Of a stretch of DNA of 64,000 nt, positions 8,843 to 21,299 are shown one piece after another. Under the pieces are notes generated by a model. It saw only the letters and a program-made list of their open reading frames with translations, had not been told where the DNA came from and did no database searches. Source of the DNA: Chondrus crispus (Eukaryota; Rhodophyta; Florideophyceae; Gigartinales; Gigartinaceae); NCBI RefSeq assembly GCF_000350225.1, contig NW_005179343.1, forward strand, positions 62,001 to 126,000. The letters run 5' to 3'. Every line of letters starts with the position of its first letter. The first letter of the stretch is position 1. Both the position numbers and the translations under genes were made by a program.

Positions 8843-11800
8843 AAGTGGCAAGAGCCACGACTATCGAGCCAGGGACGCAACGCGTCGTGGAATGCACCTC
8901 GAAGAGGGCGGGCTTGGTTGTGGTTCAGCCGTACTCGTCGTTGTACGAAAGGCACGGGTTGACGTGCACGAATGGTGTCGTTCAGGTTGAGCCTGACAGG
9001 CCATTTCGTTTACCCGTTGCGAATTTAGGGCGTACCCTGTCAGGGTGCAAAAAGTCCAAGTGGTGGCAGAATTATTACCGCACCCGAGAGCCGCGCTCGA
9101 GAGCAAAACCACCATTGGTGAAGTTCTCGGAATTCAAGAAAGGAAGAACGAAAATTTTCCTAATTCCACCAAGACGCCTACGAACGAGTCAAGATGCGAA
9201 CCGTCGCATCAAGCGCGCGAGGACCATCCAGAAGAATGGTCGGCAGGGCTCTCCGCCTCGGCATCTACGAAGCCGCAACGCAGGATTGAGCGGCCACCGC
9301 CGTACGTGGAGGACGTCGACCTGAGCCACGTGCCGGAACGGCTGCGCGAGCGGTTCCGTCGGATGTTGAAGAAGTATTCAAGGATGTGGGATGGGACGCT
9401 TGGCGAAATTAATACCACCGTCCATCGGATCGAGTTGGTCCCCGAGACTCGTCCCATCGCACAAGCCCCGTATCGGGCCGAGCCTAAAGCCCGCGAAGTA
9501 GAAGATGCAGAGGTGAAGAAGATGTTGGAGGCAGGAGTGATAGAACCAGCGCAGTCAGAATGGGCGTCGCCCGTGTTGCTGGTGCCCAAGCCGGACGGGT
9601 CAATGCGTTTTTGCGTAGACTACCGCAGGCTGAACGCAGTGACGGTGAAGGACAGGTACCCCTTACCGCGCATGGATGAGTGCCTGGACTAGCTTGGTGA
9701 CACCAAGGTTTTCTTCGCGTTGGACGCGATCTCGGGATATTGGCAGATGCCTATCCCTGAGCGCGACCGCGACAAGACCGCATTTTCGTGTCACTCAGGA
9801 CTGTATCGCTTCTCAAGAATGCCCTTCGGGCTAACTAACGCGCCAGCGACGTTTCAGAGAGCAATGGATATCCTGCTCTCTCCGTTCCGTTGGAAGTGCT
9901 GTTTGGTGTATCTGGACGACATAATAACTTTTAGCAAGTCATGGGAGGAGCACATCGTGCACGTGGATGAGATACTTTCTGTATTGGAGAAGGCAGGTGT
10001 GAAGCTCAAGCTTCGCAAGTGTGAATTTTTCGTCGAAAAGATCAAGTACCTGGGCCATGTCGTTCGGCCAGGTACATTGGAAGTGGACGCTGCGCGAACC
10101 GTCGCATTGGAACAAATGAGGTACCCTCAAACGCAGACACAGCTCAGGAGCTTCCTGGGACTCTGCAATGTCTACCGCAGATTCGTTCCGCATTATGCAA
10201 AAATCGCACATCCGCTCAATCAACTGTTGAAGAAGAGACAACCGGTCCAGTTGGAAGGATTCGACGAACCGTGCAAGAAAGCTTTTCATAAGCTCAAGGA
10301 CGCCATCTTGGCACCGCCGGTGTTGGCGCTGCCGAAGAAGGACCTACCCTACTCGGTAGATACCGATGCAAGCGACTACCAAATAGGCGCTGCACTATTT
10401 CAAACACACCCGGATGCGCAACGCAAACCCATCGGGTTCTTTTCAAGAACGTTAGCCGCAGCCGAGAGAAACTATTCTGTATCAGAAAAAGAATGTGTAG
10501 CGGTAATTTGGGCCGTACAGACTTTAAGACCATATCTATATGGCGAGCACTTCGTCGTGCATACCGACCATGCCTCATTGAGGTGGTTGATGAACGTAAC
10601 CGACCCCAGCGGGAGATTAATCCGATGGAGGCTACGCCTCGCGGAATTCGATTTTGAAATCAAGTACAAAAAGGGAAAGGCTAACAGCCAGGCGAACGCT
10701 TTGTCAAGGTTGCGAACCGCAGGAGAAACCGTCGACGACATCGACGACGAAATCCCATACTTTATGGCCGAACCGGCCGAGGGTACAGTGGAGGACGAGG
10801 AAAGTATTGACGCGGCAGACGACATCCTCGCCCTTGAGGGGGGGACCGCCCCTGATCGCCTCGATCAATTCCAAGCTGTCACTCCGGAGGAGCTCATTCG
10901 CGAGCAAGCCGTCGACCCCTTCTGCAACCGCATCAAGGAAGAAATGGACGCCGGAAAGGTGAGAACGTTCAGCACGGAGACCGAGGAACTCGAAGGAACT
11001 CTATGCCGTACCGCGGCGGAGTTTCTACAAGTGGTAATACCACAATCGTTAAGGGACCGCGTCCTAGGGTTGAGCCACTACGCAAAATGGGCGGGACACC
11101 CGCGAGGCAGGAAACTTTACAAGACATTGAGAAGATATTTTTATTGGCCTACGATGGCCCTAGACTGCTATGCAGTCGCGAAAAATTGCGCCGCATGTGC
11201 GCGGGAAAGGGTGAAGTTAAGAAAAAACACGAAGGAAATGAAGCTGTTCACGCCCAAAGCTCCGCTGGAATTTGTCGCCATCGACATCCTCGGCGAGCTA
11301 ATTACAACTAAGCGAGGAAATCGGTATATTCTCGTGATTAGCGATCGATACTCGAAACTGGTACGAACCGTACCGTTGAAGAAGATATCAGCTGCGCACA
11401 TCGCACAAGCCTTCGTTCACCATTGGGTATTCGTGTACGGACCGCCGGTCAAGCTGCTGTCCGACAATGGAACACAGTTTACGGCCCGGTTCTTTCAGAA
11501 CGTCTGTCGAATTCTCGGCATCCGCAATGTGTTCACGACTACGTACCACCCGCAAGCCAACTGCCAAGTTGAGAGATTTAACCGCACGCTGACTTCCGCG
11601 TTGCGAAAATACGTTGGAGAGCATCCCAAGGACTGGGACTTATTTAGCGACGCTGTGACGTTTGCCTGCAACACACAAGTTCATCGAACTACGAACATTG
11701 CGCCCTTCGAGCTGGTGTTGGCTCGGGCGCGGAGAAACATTGCGTTACAAGCGCAACCAACATTGGAGAATTTCAGCTCGTCACGAGCATACTACCTGAA

Positions 11801-12575
11801 ATGGCAGTCGTGGTTGGAGAGCCTAATGCGAAGCGCCGATAGGAGTTTGCGAAAGGAACAAGCCCGGTACAAGCGAAATTTCGACGCACGCCTTCGAAAA
11901 CCGCAATACGAGATCCCACCGGGGTCCTACGTGTTCCTCCGGAAGGAGCAGGGCACGGCTAGCGAACCGAAACACAAGCTGGCACAAGTCGCTACAGGAC
12001 CTTATCAGGTCAGAAGATCGGACCAACATACGGTAGTCATTGCCATTGGCGATCAGGAGGAACGCGTATCGCGAGACAGGGTGGAGTTAGCCCCGAGCCC
12101 GATGGACTATGCGCCAATAACTGGCCTACGTCAAGTGTTACAGTTCTTGGGAGAGCCGGAACTAAACGAAGAAGGAGAGGTACGGGAGGACGACGAACGT
12201 CCTCACACCCGTGCGCCTACGTCAGGGGACCAGGATAATTTAGTTGGTCAAACGCCGACAGCGGAGACACCTCCAAGTCTACGAGAGTTCGGAAAGTCCA
12301 GAAATGAGGATGAGCCTCTGGCTCTTCGGAAGGGGGAACGACAGTTGGACACGCAGGAAGAAGGAACTGAGAGTCAGGAGTATGTGATCGACAAGATCGT
12401 GGACCACGGCTACGACGGGGACAAATTAATTCTCAAGGTGGAATGGTACGGTTATACGCCAGAGGACGCGACGTGGGAGCCCATTGAGCAATTGCCCCGC
12501 AGCGCAGCCGTCACGTATTTCCGAAGGAAAAGATTATCCTTGCCCGCGCAGATCGCGCAAGCGCAATCAGGATAG
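8822..12575 (+). pseudogene. pol: Chromovirus RT-RNase H-integrase-chromodomain, copy A
   Basis: Domains in order: RT with MPFGLTNAPATF and the catalytic VYLDDI (about 9910-9925); RNase H with VDTDASDYQIGAAL (about 10360); the integrase zinc domain (HYAKWAGHP...CAAC, about 11075-11200); the integrase core with AIDILGEL, LLSDNGTQFT and QVERFNRT (about 11280-11590); a GPY/F-like segment; and a C-terminal chromodomain (VIDKIVDHGYDGDKLILKVEW, then TPEDATWEPIEQLP, about 12385-12500). Two lesions are private to this copy: one missing base near 9025 and a nonsense TAG at 9690-9692 where copy B has TCG. A conserved Gly before the catalytic integrase Glu is Cys here. The chromodomain usually steers integration to marked nucleosomes. 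Confidence 0.85.
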
Positions 12576-15500
12576 TGGTAACCCAGAATTTCACATGTCA
12601 GTGTCAGTGCGGTAATCCGCGCGGGGCAGAGCGAGCCGACCTGAGGGTCAAGAAAAGGAGAATGACGAGATGGAACGAACCAGGTGAGGGGCCTTCAGAC
12701 AGCCAACCCGCAAGTAGACGCAGCGCGCGCACGAGTAGGATGAGCGTCGTGATGAGATACTCAGGTCGGAAGTCGCGTAACGATGTGCCAAGCGAGAAAA
12801 GAACGCTGGGAGAACGGGGACATAGCCTGGATAGTCCACCTCCTTCACTCTTACCTTCATAACTGTTCGGTCTCGTTTTTGTTTTATTTGTGATTGCTTT
12901 TGTGTTGTTCTATTTTATTTTATTTTTGAGACGTTAGGGACACGACCCCGCACCGCGGAGGTCCGTCAGCAAGTCTATGAGAAGTCCAAGGAGGACATTG
13001 AAGAGGCGATGATCTTCGAGATCAATTCCGCCTTTGACAAAGTTACGGCCGACGCCCGCGTCGCGGGATTCTCACCATTCAGGGCAAGGCCGAGGAGGAG
13101 CTAAGAGACGTAGGAGAACATGACTCCACGACGGGTGTTCCTACGTCGTGGATGGAGCCAGAAGGAGATGAGGCACTACACACGCGCTTTACGAACGGGG
13201 GGGGTATTTTTCGACTCTAAGGCAAGACGCCAGAGAGGCAGAGCTGAAACAACGATTCTGCCATGCTGTTTGCATCTCTAGGGGACGTGAAGGAGAGGAC
13301 AATCTGTCCAATCTGACCGAGCTGGAGGAGGTGCTAACAGGGGTTCAAAGTTGAGTTGCAGGTCGTCGAAGCCGGTTCGTTTTCGAAAATATATGGTCGC
13401 GCAACAAAAATGATGAGAGGATCTTGCTAAAACTCTCCCACGCTGCCAGCATCGCCGCGCGAAATGGTGCGCCAACAGGCAAGGTTTTGTACCCCACAAG
13501 AGATCCGACATCGACAGAGCGGGGCTACAGGAGTAACGGTCAAAAAGAAAAATCAAGAGAGGGTTGCACCGGAAATATACCGGAGTTGTGAAGGTGGTAC
13601 CTGAAAACGCTCAAAGAGACCAGAGGGACAGGGGAAAATCGGCGCACAGGAAGCAAGGGACGAGTACGAATCGCTCTACGCAAAGCTTCGCTCGTCTGTA
13701 CAGGTTCTGGACGCCCGTGGCAGCAAAAGGTCTTCGTCTTTCGAGGATACGCACCGCGCATTGCGTGTCATGAACAAACCGGATATGATCCGTCTGGCAG
13801 AGTTGAGGGATTCATGGGGAAAACGTGATGCTGGCATCGCAAGAAAGTATGCGACGCATATGAACAGTGTGGGGTCGGTTGACTTTCGAGATTTGGCGAA
13901 CAGGAAAGGCCAAGTGGTAAGTCCTCATGATCTTACGCAGGATCTCGCAGTCTACGAAGACGACCGCGGGTGGAGGCCCTAGCTGGAACCAAAGGTGGTG
14001 TCAGAAGCTGTCTGACAGCTACAGGAAGAAATGACTGTGGTCAAAGTTATTGTTGACGATCAAGGTCTCGAGGGTAGCGGGGCGGACAAGCGATATTTTT
14101 TCGAAAATATTTGTTGACTGCTGAGCAGAGCTGAGCTGTTTGCTTGTTAGTGCGCGGTGGGTGATCAAGGTTTTGGTTGATGAAGGGTGTGTGACAACGG
14201 GAGGCGTACCTCTTGAGGATGAAGAGACGCACCACGATACGAGGGGAGAGTCCGAAGGGCAGGCAGTTGTTGTTGGATGGCCCACCGCGTAAGCCGCGGG
14301 ACCTCCCCGAGTACACAGCAACAACACCCCACAAATATCGACAAGTGTCGCGATGCCCAAGTGGAACACAGGACACCGCTCGGAATTTTCAATTAATTTT
14401 AAGGAGAAAGCGACGCGGTCGAGCGCATGGGACGCTGAGCCTTTTTGGGATAAGTGAGCTGCACACTGTTCGCGACCACGACGAACGTTGCCTCTGTCGA
14501 GACAACGTCATCCAATCGCGCTTATCTCCTTTCTTTTGTCAATGTTTTTGTTTTTTGGGGTTGCTTTCTATTTTGTTTTGTCACATCCTAGATGTGACCC
14601 CCCCCCACCCCACCTCACACTACGGACGCCGGTCAGCCGACATGTTACGATCAAGAGGGGGCTCAACCGGGACCCGGAACGAGAGGGATGACTCTCCGAG
14701 GTGCGCGAAGGACGATCAAGAGAAAGACCCGAGGGGTACAAAGCTGACAGTACGATCCGCGTCGCGGAAAGACGTGTTGGAAATCGTGAAGGATGCCCGT
14801 CGACCTTCTACCCAACTTTAATTCCGTCTCGACTCCCTTTATTACTATTTTTCCTTCTGGGGATGAGCAGGAACCAGCGATAAGACACACATCAAAGTAC
14901 AGCATCCGATCGCGAGAGCAGGACGGCGCTCGCCGAAGGGAAACGATGGCTCACGTGTAGAAGGACAAACGTTTCGTGGACCCGCGAGGAAGACGGACAC
15001 GACTACCGAAAACGAGGACGGTGTGCAAATGGCCAGTAATCCTCGCAAGGACTTTACCAGCTATCGAAGATTTGGTACTGTAGGCTCTAAAGCCTGCGCG
15101 AGAGCAGAACCACTTCGAGGAGGTCACATTTCGTGGCACCTCGTACGAAGAAGATCGTATTCGTCAAAGACAGGAATGTCATGAAGTGATACGAGCTCCG
15201 ACGCCCTTTATGAATCTTTTTATTGTTGCAGTGTCGACGCGAGGGAGATTAGAACAATGGCCACAGATTTCTGTTAACGTTTCGTGGACACGAGTGGCCT
15301 CGGTCGCACCACAACCGAACGAGGAAAAGAATGAGGTTCTTGTCCCCACACCCCGCCATAACCCCCCCCCTATTAATATTTTTATTGCACGACTAAGCAG
15401 GCCTCAGGCGACAAATGACGAGTTGCGGGAGTCCGCAACTACTGCACGGGGAAATCGACAGGAATTGTCTCGAGGGATCTAACGGGGCGAAGAAAAAAAA

Positions 15501-16310
15501 GAGAACGTAATGTCGCACGTTCCGCTGTCGACGACAGTCTGTTAAGGTGGTCTCCACGGATCGTGAGAATCATGTGCAAAACACCCCTTCAGTTGTGGAT
15601 GGCGAATTTCCATTTGATGGAAGCAGTAAGTCTCGCGTTCATTTGCAGGATGGCTTCCGGTTCCCAACTTACACCAGGAAAAGGGGAAGGGAGAGAACAG
15701 TGATATGCGGAGAACAGAGGGGAATTCGCACGCGACAGTTCACTTTCAGCACACGCAAACAAGGGAGGAGAGGAATTCGACAGGTCTGCTTTGACAAGAA
15801 TCGTAGACGGGACCGCTGCTATGACTGAATTGATTACGCATGGTGACAAGCTCGGGACGATCTCGCCAGGTTGTGCAAATGAAAAAAAATGGAAACGGGC
15901 GACTTATCTGAAACTGCAATGAGGGTGTAACTATCCATGGGCATTGAGAAGCAACGCTATCGTTTGGCACTACGGGGACCGTACAGTAGAACCCGGTGTC
16001 GGGAATAACCGACTCAAGCGAGCGCGACCGAACGGGTCAGGCAGGTTGATAACGATCCATATTTTTTTTGTGAACCTCAAAACCCCCCTACGACTTGGTT
16101 GACCGTGATAACGGACGTCTACAGCGGCGTCGCAATAACAGTTGAGGGATGACGTCGCTCGTATGGCGTCGACCATATTGTATTTTTTTATGAGAACCGT
16201 GTGAGGACAGCCTCACACCAAAAGGGAAATTTGGGAGAATGAGGAGGAAAATGGGAGACGCACGCTGTGATAGGAGGATGGCAGAAAGAGAACGTGTGAG
16301 AAAGAGGAGG

Positions 16311-16558
16311 GAAATGTGACGAGAAAAAAAGAGTAGGGAATGGCAAAATGGGGATGCGACCGCAGAGGCGGGACGCATACAAAAAAAAGAGAGAGAAAAA
16401 AAGAGGAGGAAAGTGAAGGTAACGGGAGATAAGCAGGTGATTCATTTTATTATCCAAAAGCTACAGGATGACGTCGATAACCAGACGTCACCCCAAATGG
16501 GTAATAATCCGAGAACGGATCCCAGGGAAGTCGCTCTAAGCGGCAGATCATTGGGGCG
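16311..16558 (+). repeat. Tail segment shared (inverted) with 27083-27490
   Basis: Matching landmarks include a purine tract, GTAACGGGAGATAAGCAGG, a block ending GAAGTCGCTCTAAGCGGCAG, and an abrupt end after CATTGGGGCGG. The partner has an extra stretch of about 170 bases (about 27235-27400). Confidence 0.75.
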
Positions 16559-17011
16559 GCACCACAACAGTTGGTCGTCGGAACTTGAAGTCATGGAAAC
16601 TGAACTCCGTCATAATTGGAAGTGTCACATGGCGTTGGCGCCGGAAGTTAGGCAGTTCTTGTTGCGTGAAAGTGTTGGATGGATTGTAAGTTGTCGTTGA
16701 CGCTTCGCGAATCAGTCCGGCCGGACAGGCGTGCTGCACGCAGTATCTACCCTACTTCAGTTTACAAATGCGCTTGTCCCCACAATAGTTGGTCGTCGGA
16801 GCTTGAAGCGGCAAGGAGACTGTATATTGCGCTGCGTAGCGTATTTAGATAAGGAGCTAACATAGTGGTAAACCGACTACTGACTCTTGCTCGCAATTCA
16901 CACTGCTCCCATCCTATATGACAACTGGTACCACGGGTGCGGTGCAATGACCCGATCCTACGTGTGCACATCGCCGACCAGACACAAACGTAGGATCATT
17001 CCAGTCTGTTT

Positions 17012-17190
17012 GGCAGTACCAAAACGCAATAAACTACTGCATGCCCATGCCCAGTGGTTAATCTGGGATGTTTTTGAGATGGATCAGCCCAGTACGTATG
17101 GCAGTACCGCCAAATATTACAATGAGGCACTGCCATGTCCAATGGTAAATCTGCGATTTTTTTCAGCTGGCCCAGCGACGGCAAGGTATT
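17012..17190 (+). repeat. Diverged tandem repeat, period about 88 bp
   Basis: Two units, each starting GGCAGTACC, share a CCCA/TCCAGTGG-TTAATCTG-like middle and a CAGC(T)GGCCCAG-like end. The origin is unknown. Confidence 0.4.
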
Positions 17191-17336
17191 GGAAGAGTAC
17201 CAATAGATTATGGCTTGCAGGGAATTTGGTGCAAAATCAGTATCAAAAATTTTGCTCAAAAAATGTCTTGACTATCATTGGTACGGCCAAATCAAAACTT
17301 AAATTAATCGTAACGTTACGGGCCAGATTTACTTCG

Positions 17337-19140
17337 TAGTGCAATTTCTCACGGTGGCGTAGATGTCCGCTGCCATGTGAGGCCAATAGTTAGTCTTTCT
17401 CACCTAATGATACATTCTTGTTTGTCCAGGATGCCCGGCGAGCTTGGAGTAATGTGCAAGTTTAAGAACACCGGGCCTTAAGTTGGCAGGAAGCACGATT
17501 TGTTCGACGTCGGAAAGTCGGGGATGTGCCCGCCGTAGCAGGCCATCGTCCCCTTCACGAAAGAGGGAATCGTGTTTTCAAAACTGACGTGATAGCACGG
17601 TTTGACAAAGATCGTCTGCGCGTTGTGCTTCCAAAAGCTCGGGAATCGTGATTGGCATAGGCACGTCCGCGACTACGCTTGCAGTCTCAATTTCTTCATC
17701 TGCAATAGTGGGGTCGAAGATAGCGATGGCTTCATCGAATGTGTCATCGAGGATCTCGTCATGGGCATGGGAAGGATTTGCTGATGCTACGTCTCCGTGG
17801 TTCGTAGTCGCGCGTGTTCTCGAGCTTCGTCCACGGGTCGCAATAAGTACGGGATCGAGGTGGTCCCCGAATGTAGGGATGTTATCCTCCACGGGTTTCG
17901 TGTCACGTGTAGGACTGACTAATCTTGAAAGGGCATGTGGTACCTGATGAACACGTCCCGGGCGGTACACGATCTTGAAGTCGAACTCGGAAAGGCGCAA
18001 ACGCCATCGCATTAGTTCACCGGATGGTTCTGTAAGAGTCAGCAACCGCTGTAGGGCATCGTGGTCCGTGCGAACCGTGAATTTCGTGCCTTCTAGATAT
18101 GGCCTTAAGGTCTTAATGGCCCAGACCACCGGGAAACATTCAAGTTCCGTGGCACTATAATTTTGCTCAGCGCTGTTCAAGGTCTTAGACCAGTATCCCA
18201 CGGGACTCCATGCACTCTCGTCTTCAAGGTCTTGTTGTTGCAGGAGGGCTGCCCCGAGTTGATAGGCACACGCGTCCGTGTCGATCTTGTACGGGCGGTC
18301 ACGTTGCGGGAGCGCGAGCACGGGCGGCGAGATAAGACGTGATTTGAGGGCTTCGGAAGCCGAGATGGCATCCTCCTCTGGTACGTACCAATTCGGATTA
18401 GCATCTTTCGTGAGCATCGAGTTCAATGGCTTCGCGATTCCCGAGAAATTCTTGATGAAATGACGGTATACATTCGCGGCTCCAAGGAATGACCTCATCT
18501 GGGTGGAAGTCCTCGGGAAGATCGCATCCACGAAACCAGCCATGTTTCCATTGGAAACAGAAAGCTTTCTTGGCGTAATAACGTGTCCTAGGTAATTAAC
18601 CTTTGGCTGGAAGAACGAACATTTCTCGAGCTTGAGCGAGACACCCGCGTTCCTTAATAGTGCGAGTATTTGATCCACGTGCTGGATGTGGGACGATCTA
18701 TCATGAGAAAACACGATGACGTCATCTATATATATGAGGCAGGTCTGCCATCTTACGCCTGAAAGTATTATATCAAGAGCTCGTTGGAAGGTCGCCGGTG
18801 CGTTCCGAAGACCAAACAGCATCCTCGTGTGGCAAAATGTTGCCATGTGAGTTGTGAACGTGGTCTTGTCGCGGTCTTCACTTGACGTGGAGGCCGCGTT
18901 TTCTTGATCTCGCCAAGGTGCTGTGTGCTCATCGCGAACCTGCGCCGTGACGTAGACTCCACCCGGCCTTTCAAACCTGACGCCGCGGTTTAGGTTATCG
19001 CGATCCTTACGTCGAGGGTGGCCACGGGTTTGGCGAAAATCGTGTCGAGGAGCATCGTGAGCTGGACCTTGGTTCCTGTACTTGTACGAACCTCTGGTCT
19101 CGGGCGTGTCATTCGAGTATCGAAGAATTGGCGAAGCCAT
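17337..19140 (-). pseudogene. pol: pol remnant of the third element (RT-RNase H-integrase start)
   Basis: RT begins only at about the EDRDKTTFTTH motif. The protease and the first third of RT are missing, replaced by a short Arg-rich leader directly after the gag knuckle, so an internal deletion joined gag to mid-RT. Remaining motifs are FGLRNAPATFQRALD, IYIDDVIVFS (catalytic YIDD), YLGHVITP, the RNase H IDTDACAYQLGAALL, and the integrase start HYSKLAGHPGQTRM. The last continues past the stop at 17578-17580 in another frame to VRNC at about 17345. The element cannot be autonomous. Confidence 0.8.
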
Positions 19141-19165
19141 TCTGGGGCCGTTGGGTTATCCTTTC

Positions 19166-21198
19166 ACTTGTACATGAAGTAGCAATACGCGTAGTAGATG
19201 CGCTGCTCGGGTGTTAGCGTCGGGCACGTGAACGTGGAATGCCCGGCATTCTTGCAAGTCCAGCAGTTTAAGCCTCAGTAGTCCGTGGGGATCACGCTGA
19301 GAGCGTCGCGAGCTTGCTCTTCACTCAACTTCGGCACCGCGATTTTAATCTTGTGTACGGGCTCACGAAGATTATCAATCGATTGGGCTTGAGAGTTCTC
19401 GGTAGAAGAGCTCACCGGTGCGGTATAATTTCGGCGTTCGCGAGAATCGCCCGCAAATAATAGGGCTTCGAGATTAGTGGCTACTTGTAACGCAGACTTG
19501 GGATCTCGGGACCGCATATCTGGCCAGTAGTTCATCGGGGCGTGTATCACGTGGCTTGGAGTGGGATCTCGGACAAATGACGACGTGGGAACATAACGAC
19601 GGGTGCTGTCCTCGGGTTCTGGCATCGTCATAACGTGACCGCGGGACTTGAGTTTAACCGTGCTTGAATTACTTTGTGTGCGACGAGCTCGAAACGTGTT
19701 ACCCTCGGCATGCGCAACGCGGCGCGCATCAGTTATATCGCCTTGTTCATTCACGGTTTGCTGCCTTACTGCCTCGGTTACAGCATCACAAGTCAAAGGG
19801 AGAAGGCCACGAATGTAGTAATTCACGAGTTCGCGATCCTCGAATACATTGCAACAATCTCGTGCAGCGGCAATTAAACGATCGGTAAACTTGCTCTCGT
19901 CTTCTTCAGGCTTCTGTCTCGCGTCAGTGACCTTCTCGTAAGCGCGTTGTAGCACGTCATCTGGCAAATAACGCTTGATTAGGGCCTGTACCACGAACGG
20001 CCACGAACCAGCTAGAGCTGAATTCGAGGAGCAAACTCCGGGAGAGACTTTGATTCGTGTACATATCTTTTGCGGAACCCATGAGGTAATACGAGATCGT
20101 GATGGAGGCTAGGCCTTCGGGAGCGTGTAGGTCATCGAAGCCGTCACGAATCAAGGCGAGGAACTGCAAGAGCTTGATAGGGTTCGTGCCGTCGAATGGC
20201 TGGAATGACGGGAATAGCGCGTCTAATCTGCGTTTTACGCAGTAGACACTCTCGCTCTTGGTCACCGGAAGAGTAGCTCGTGTATCTCGTAACCGGTAAT
20301 GTCTGTAGGACACCACAATCGTGAATGGGGCGAGCAGGGTCCGTTGTGGGGCGATCCCAGCACAGTAAGGGCCTTCGAGAGTCTTGCCCATGTCTTGCGA
20401 CGGACCCACGTGGTCGGGCATCAAAGGCATTAGAGCCTCACAAGTAGTCACAAGTGACCGTGCAGGCGCCCGTCGCGAGTGTAGTTTCGCAGTCACGGCA
20501 TCTTGATGGGCTCCTATCGAGTGTTCTTGATTCGTTGGGCCGCCGACTCCGCGGAAGAACTCCTCTAGAGTGCGCGAGACGGGAGGTTCATTGGCAGCAC
20601 GGCCAGCTTGAGCTTCAGACTGTGGATCTTGTTCTTGTACACGATTCGGGGAATTATGATTAGGAGACGGTGGGACGGATTCTTCTCGAACATGCATTCT
20701 CGAGGACTCGAGAATTCGCAGGCGGTTACGAATAATCGTGTTTTCGGACATGATGGCCGCGAGTAAGGTCCTGATTTCTCGGAATTCGTTGGCATTCACT
20801 GTAACTTGAAGATGTAGATCTTGAGAATTTCACGTCGAGCCTCGAGGCTTTCACGTACCTCGCGTAGCTCTGTGCGGACGGATAGAAGTAGGTCTTGATT
20901 TCCGGTGGGATTCTCCAGTAGACTTGAGACGAGATTCTAGCTCACTTCGAGCGGAAACTCTTGATGCAAGCGAATTGAGGCGCTCACGAAAATCGAGGTA
21001 CATGAGCGGCAGGACGTCGGGCGATTCCACGGTGCCCTCGAGCATTGCGCGTAGATCATCGCGAATCTCAAACCTCGCCAACGTGTCAACCGGTGCGCAT
21101 GTAGACTTGTTCCCATGTGGATTGCTCGCTGTTTCTAGCGCTCCTCGTGGTATCGCGAGCGGTGCCGATCGGGCTGCAGATCGGGTCTTGGGTGGCAT
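19166..21198 (-). pseudogene. gag: gag of the third Ty3-type element, broken
   Basis: An ATG at 21196-21198 opens an N-terminal piece (MPPKTRSAARSAP...). A stop near 20851 separates it from the middle piece (20799-19957). A frameshift near 19990 leads to the capsid-like piece (19994-19275: RYLPDDVLQRAYEKVTDARQ, ESKFTDRLIAAARDCCNVFE). After a further TGA at 19275-19277 the frame continues into one zinc knuckle, CWTCKNAGHSTFTC (about 19220-19262). Three or more lesions make it non-functional. Confidence 0.75.
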
Positions 21199-21285
21199 CT
21201 CGGAACAAGGAAGAGGTGAAGGGGAAGACTGCCACGGAAGGAGAAGGAAGGAAATCGTGAAAAGAGAAAGGGAAGTACACTTATA

Positions 21286-21298
21286 GGTCGGGAGACCA
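21286..21298 (-). other. Primer binding site of the third element
   Basis: TGGTCTCCCGACC on the minus strand, one base after the LTR end. It is identical to the 13 bases after the chromovirus LTR at 5563-5575, so the same tRNA 3' end is probably used. Confidence 0.7.
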
Positions 21299-21299
21299 G

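Larger units (their letters stand above)
4375..17336 (+). mobile_element. Ty3-type chromovirus, copy A (5' LTR, gag, PR, pol, long tail; 3' LTR missing)
   Basis: Order: LTR (4375-5558), leader with primer-site copies, gag (5817-8123), protease (-1 frame), RT-RNase H-integrase-chromodomain (to 12575), then a tail of about 4.7 kb. The gene order RT-RH-IN and the C-terminal chromodomain define a chromovirus of the Metaviridae. It is nearly identical in sequence to copy B (25138-38962) through gag-pol. No 3' LTR is found before the truncated element at 17337. Copy A and copy B appear to have exchanged their 3' halves by inversion (see findings). Confidence 0.85.
12576..17336 (+). other. Long post-pol tail of chromovirus copy A
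   Basis: About 4.7 kb with no recognisable protein. It contains T-rich tracts (about 12870-12930 and 14520-14580) and purine-rich blocks (about 16220-16420). The segment at about 16311-16558 is homologous, inverted, to 27083-27490 in the tail of copy B, at a similar distance from pol. The rest of the two tails has diverged beyond what I can align by eye. Near 17337 it meets a truncated integrase; an expected 3' LTR is absent. Confidence 0.5.

Noticed and set aside
14213..14821. 202-codon open frame in the tail of copy A
   Set aside because: Arg-rich, crosses a C-run, no similarity to any known protein, and no counterpart in the tail of copy B.
17325..17345. GTAGTGCAA near 17335 as a relic of the missing chromovirus 3' LTR
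   Set aside because: Nine bases match the LTR end, but the following sequence is integrase coding sequence of the third element, so chance or microhomology is as likely.
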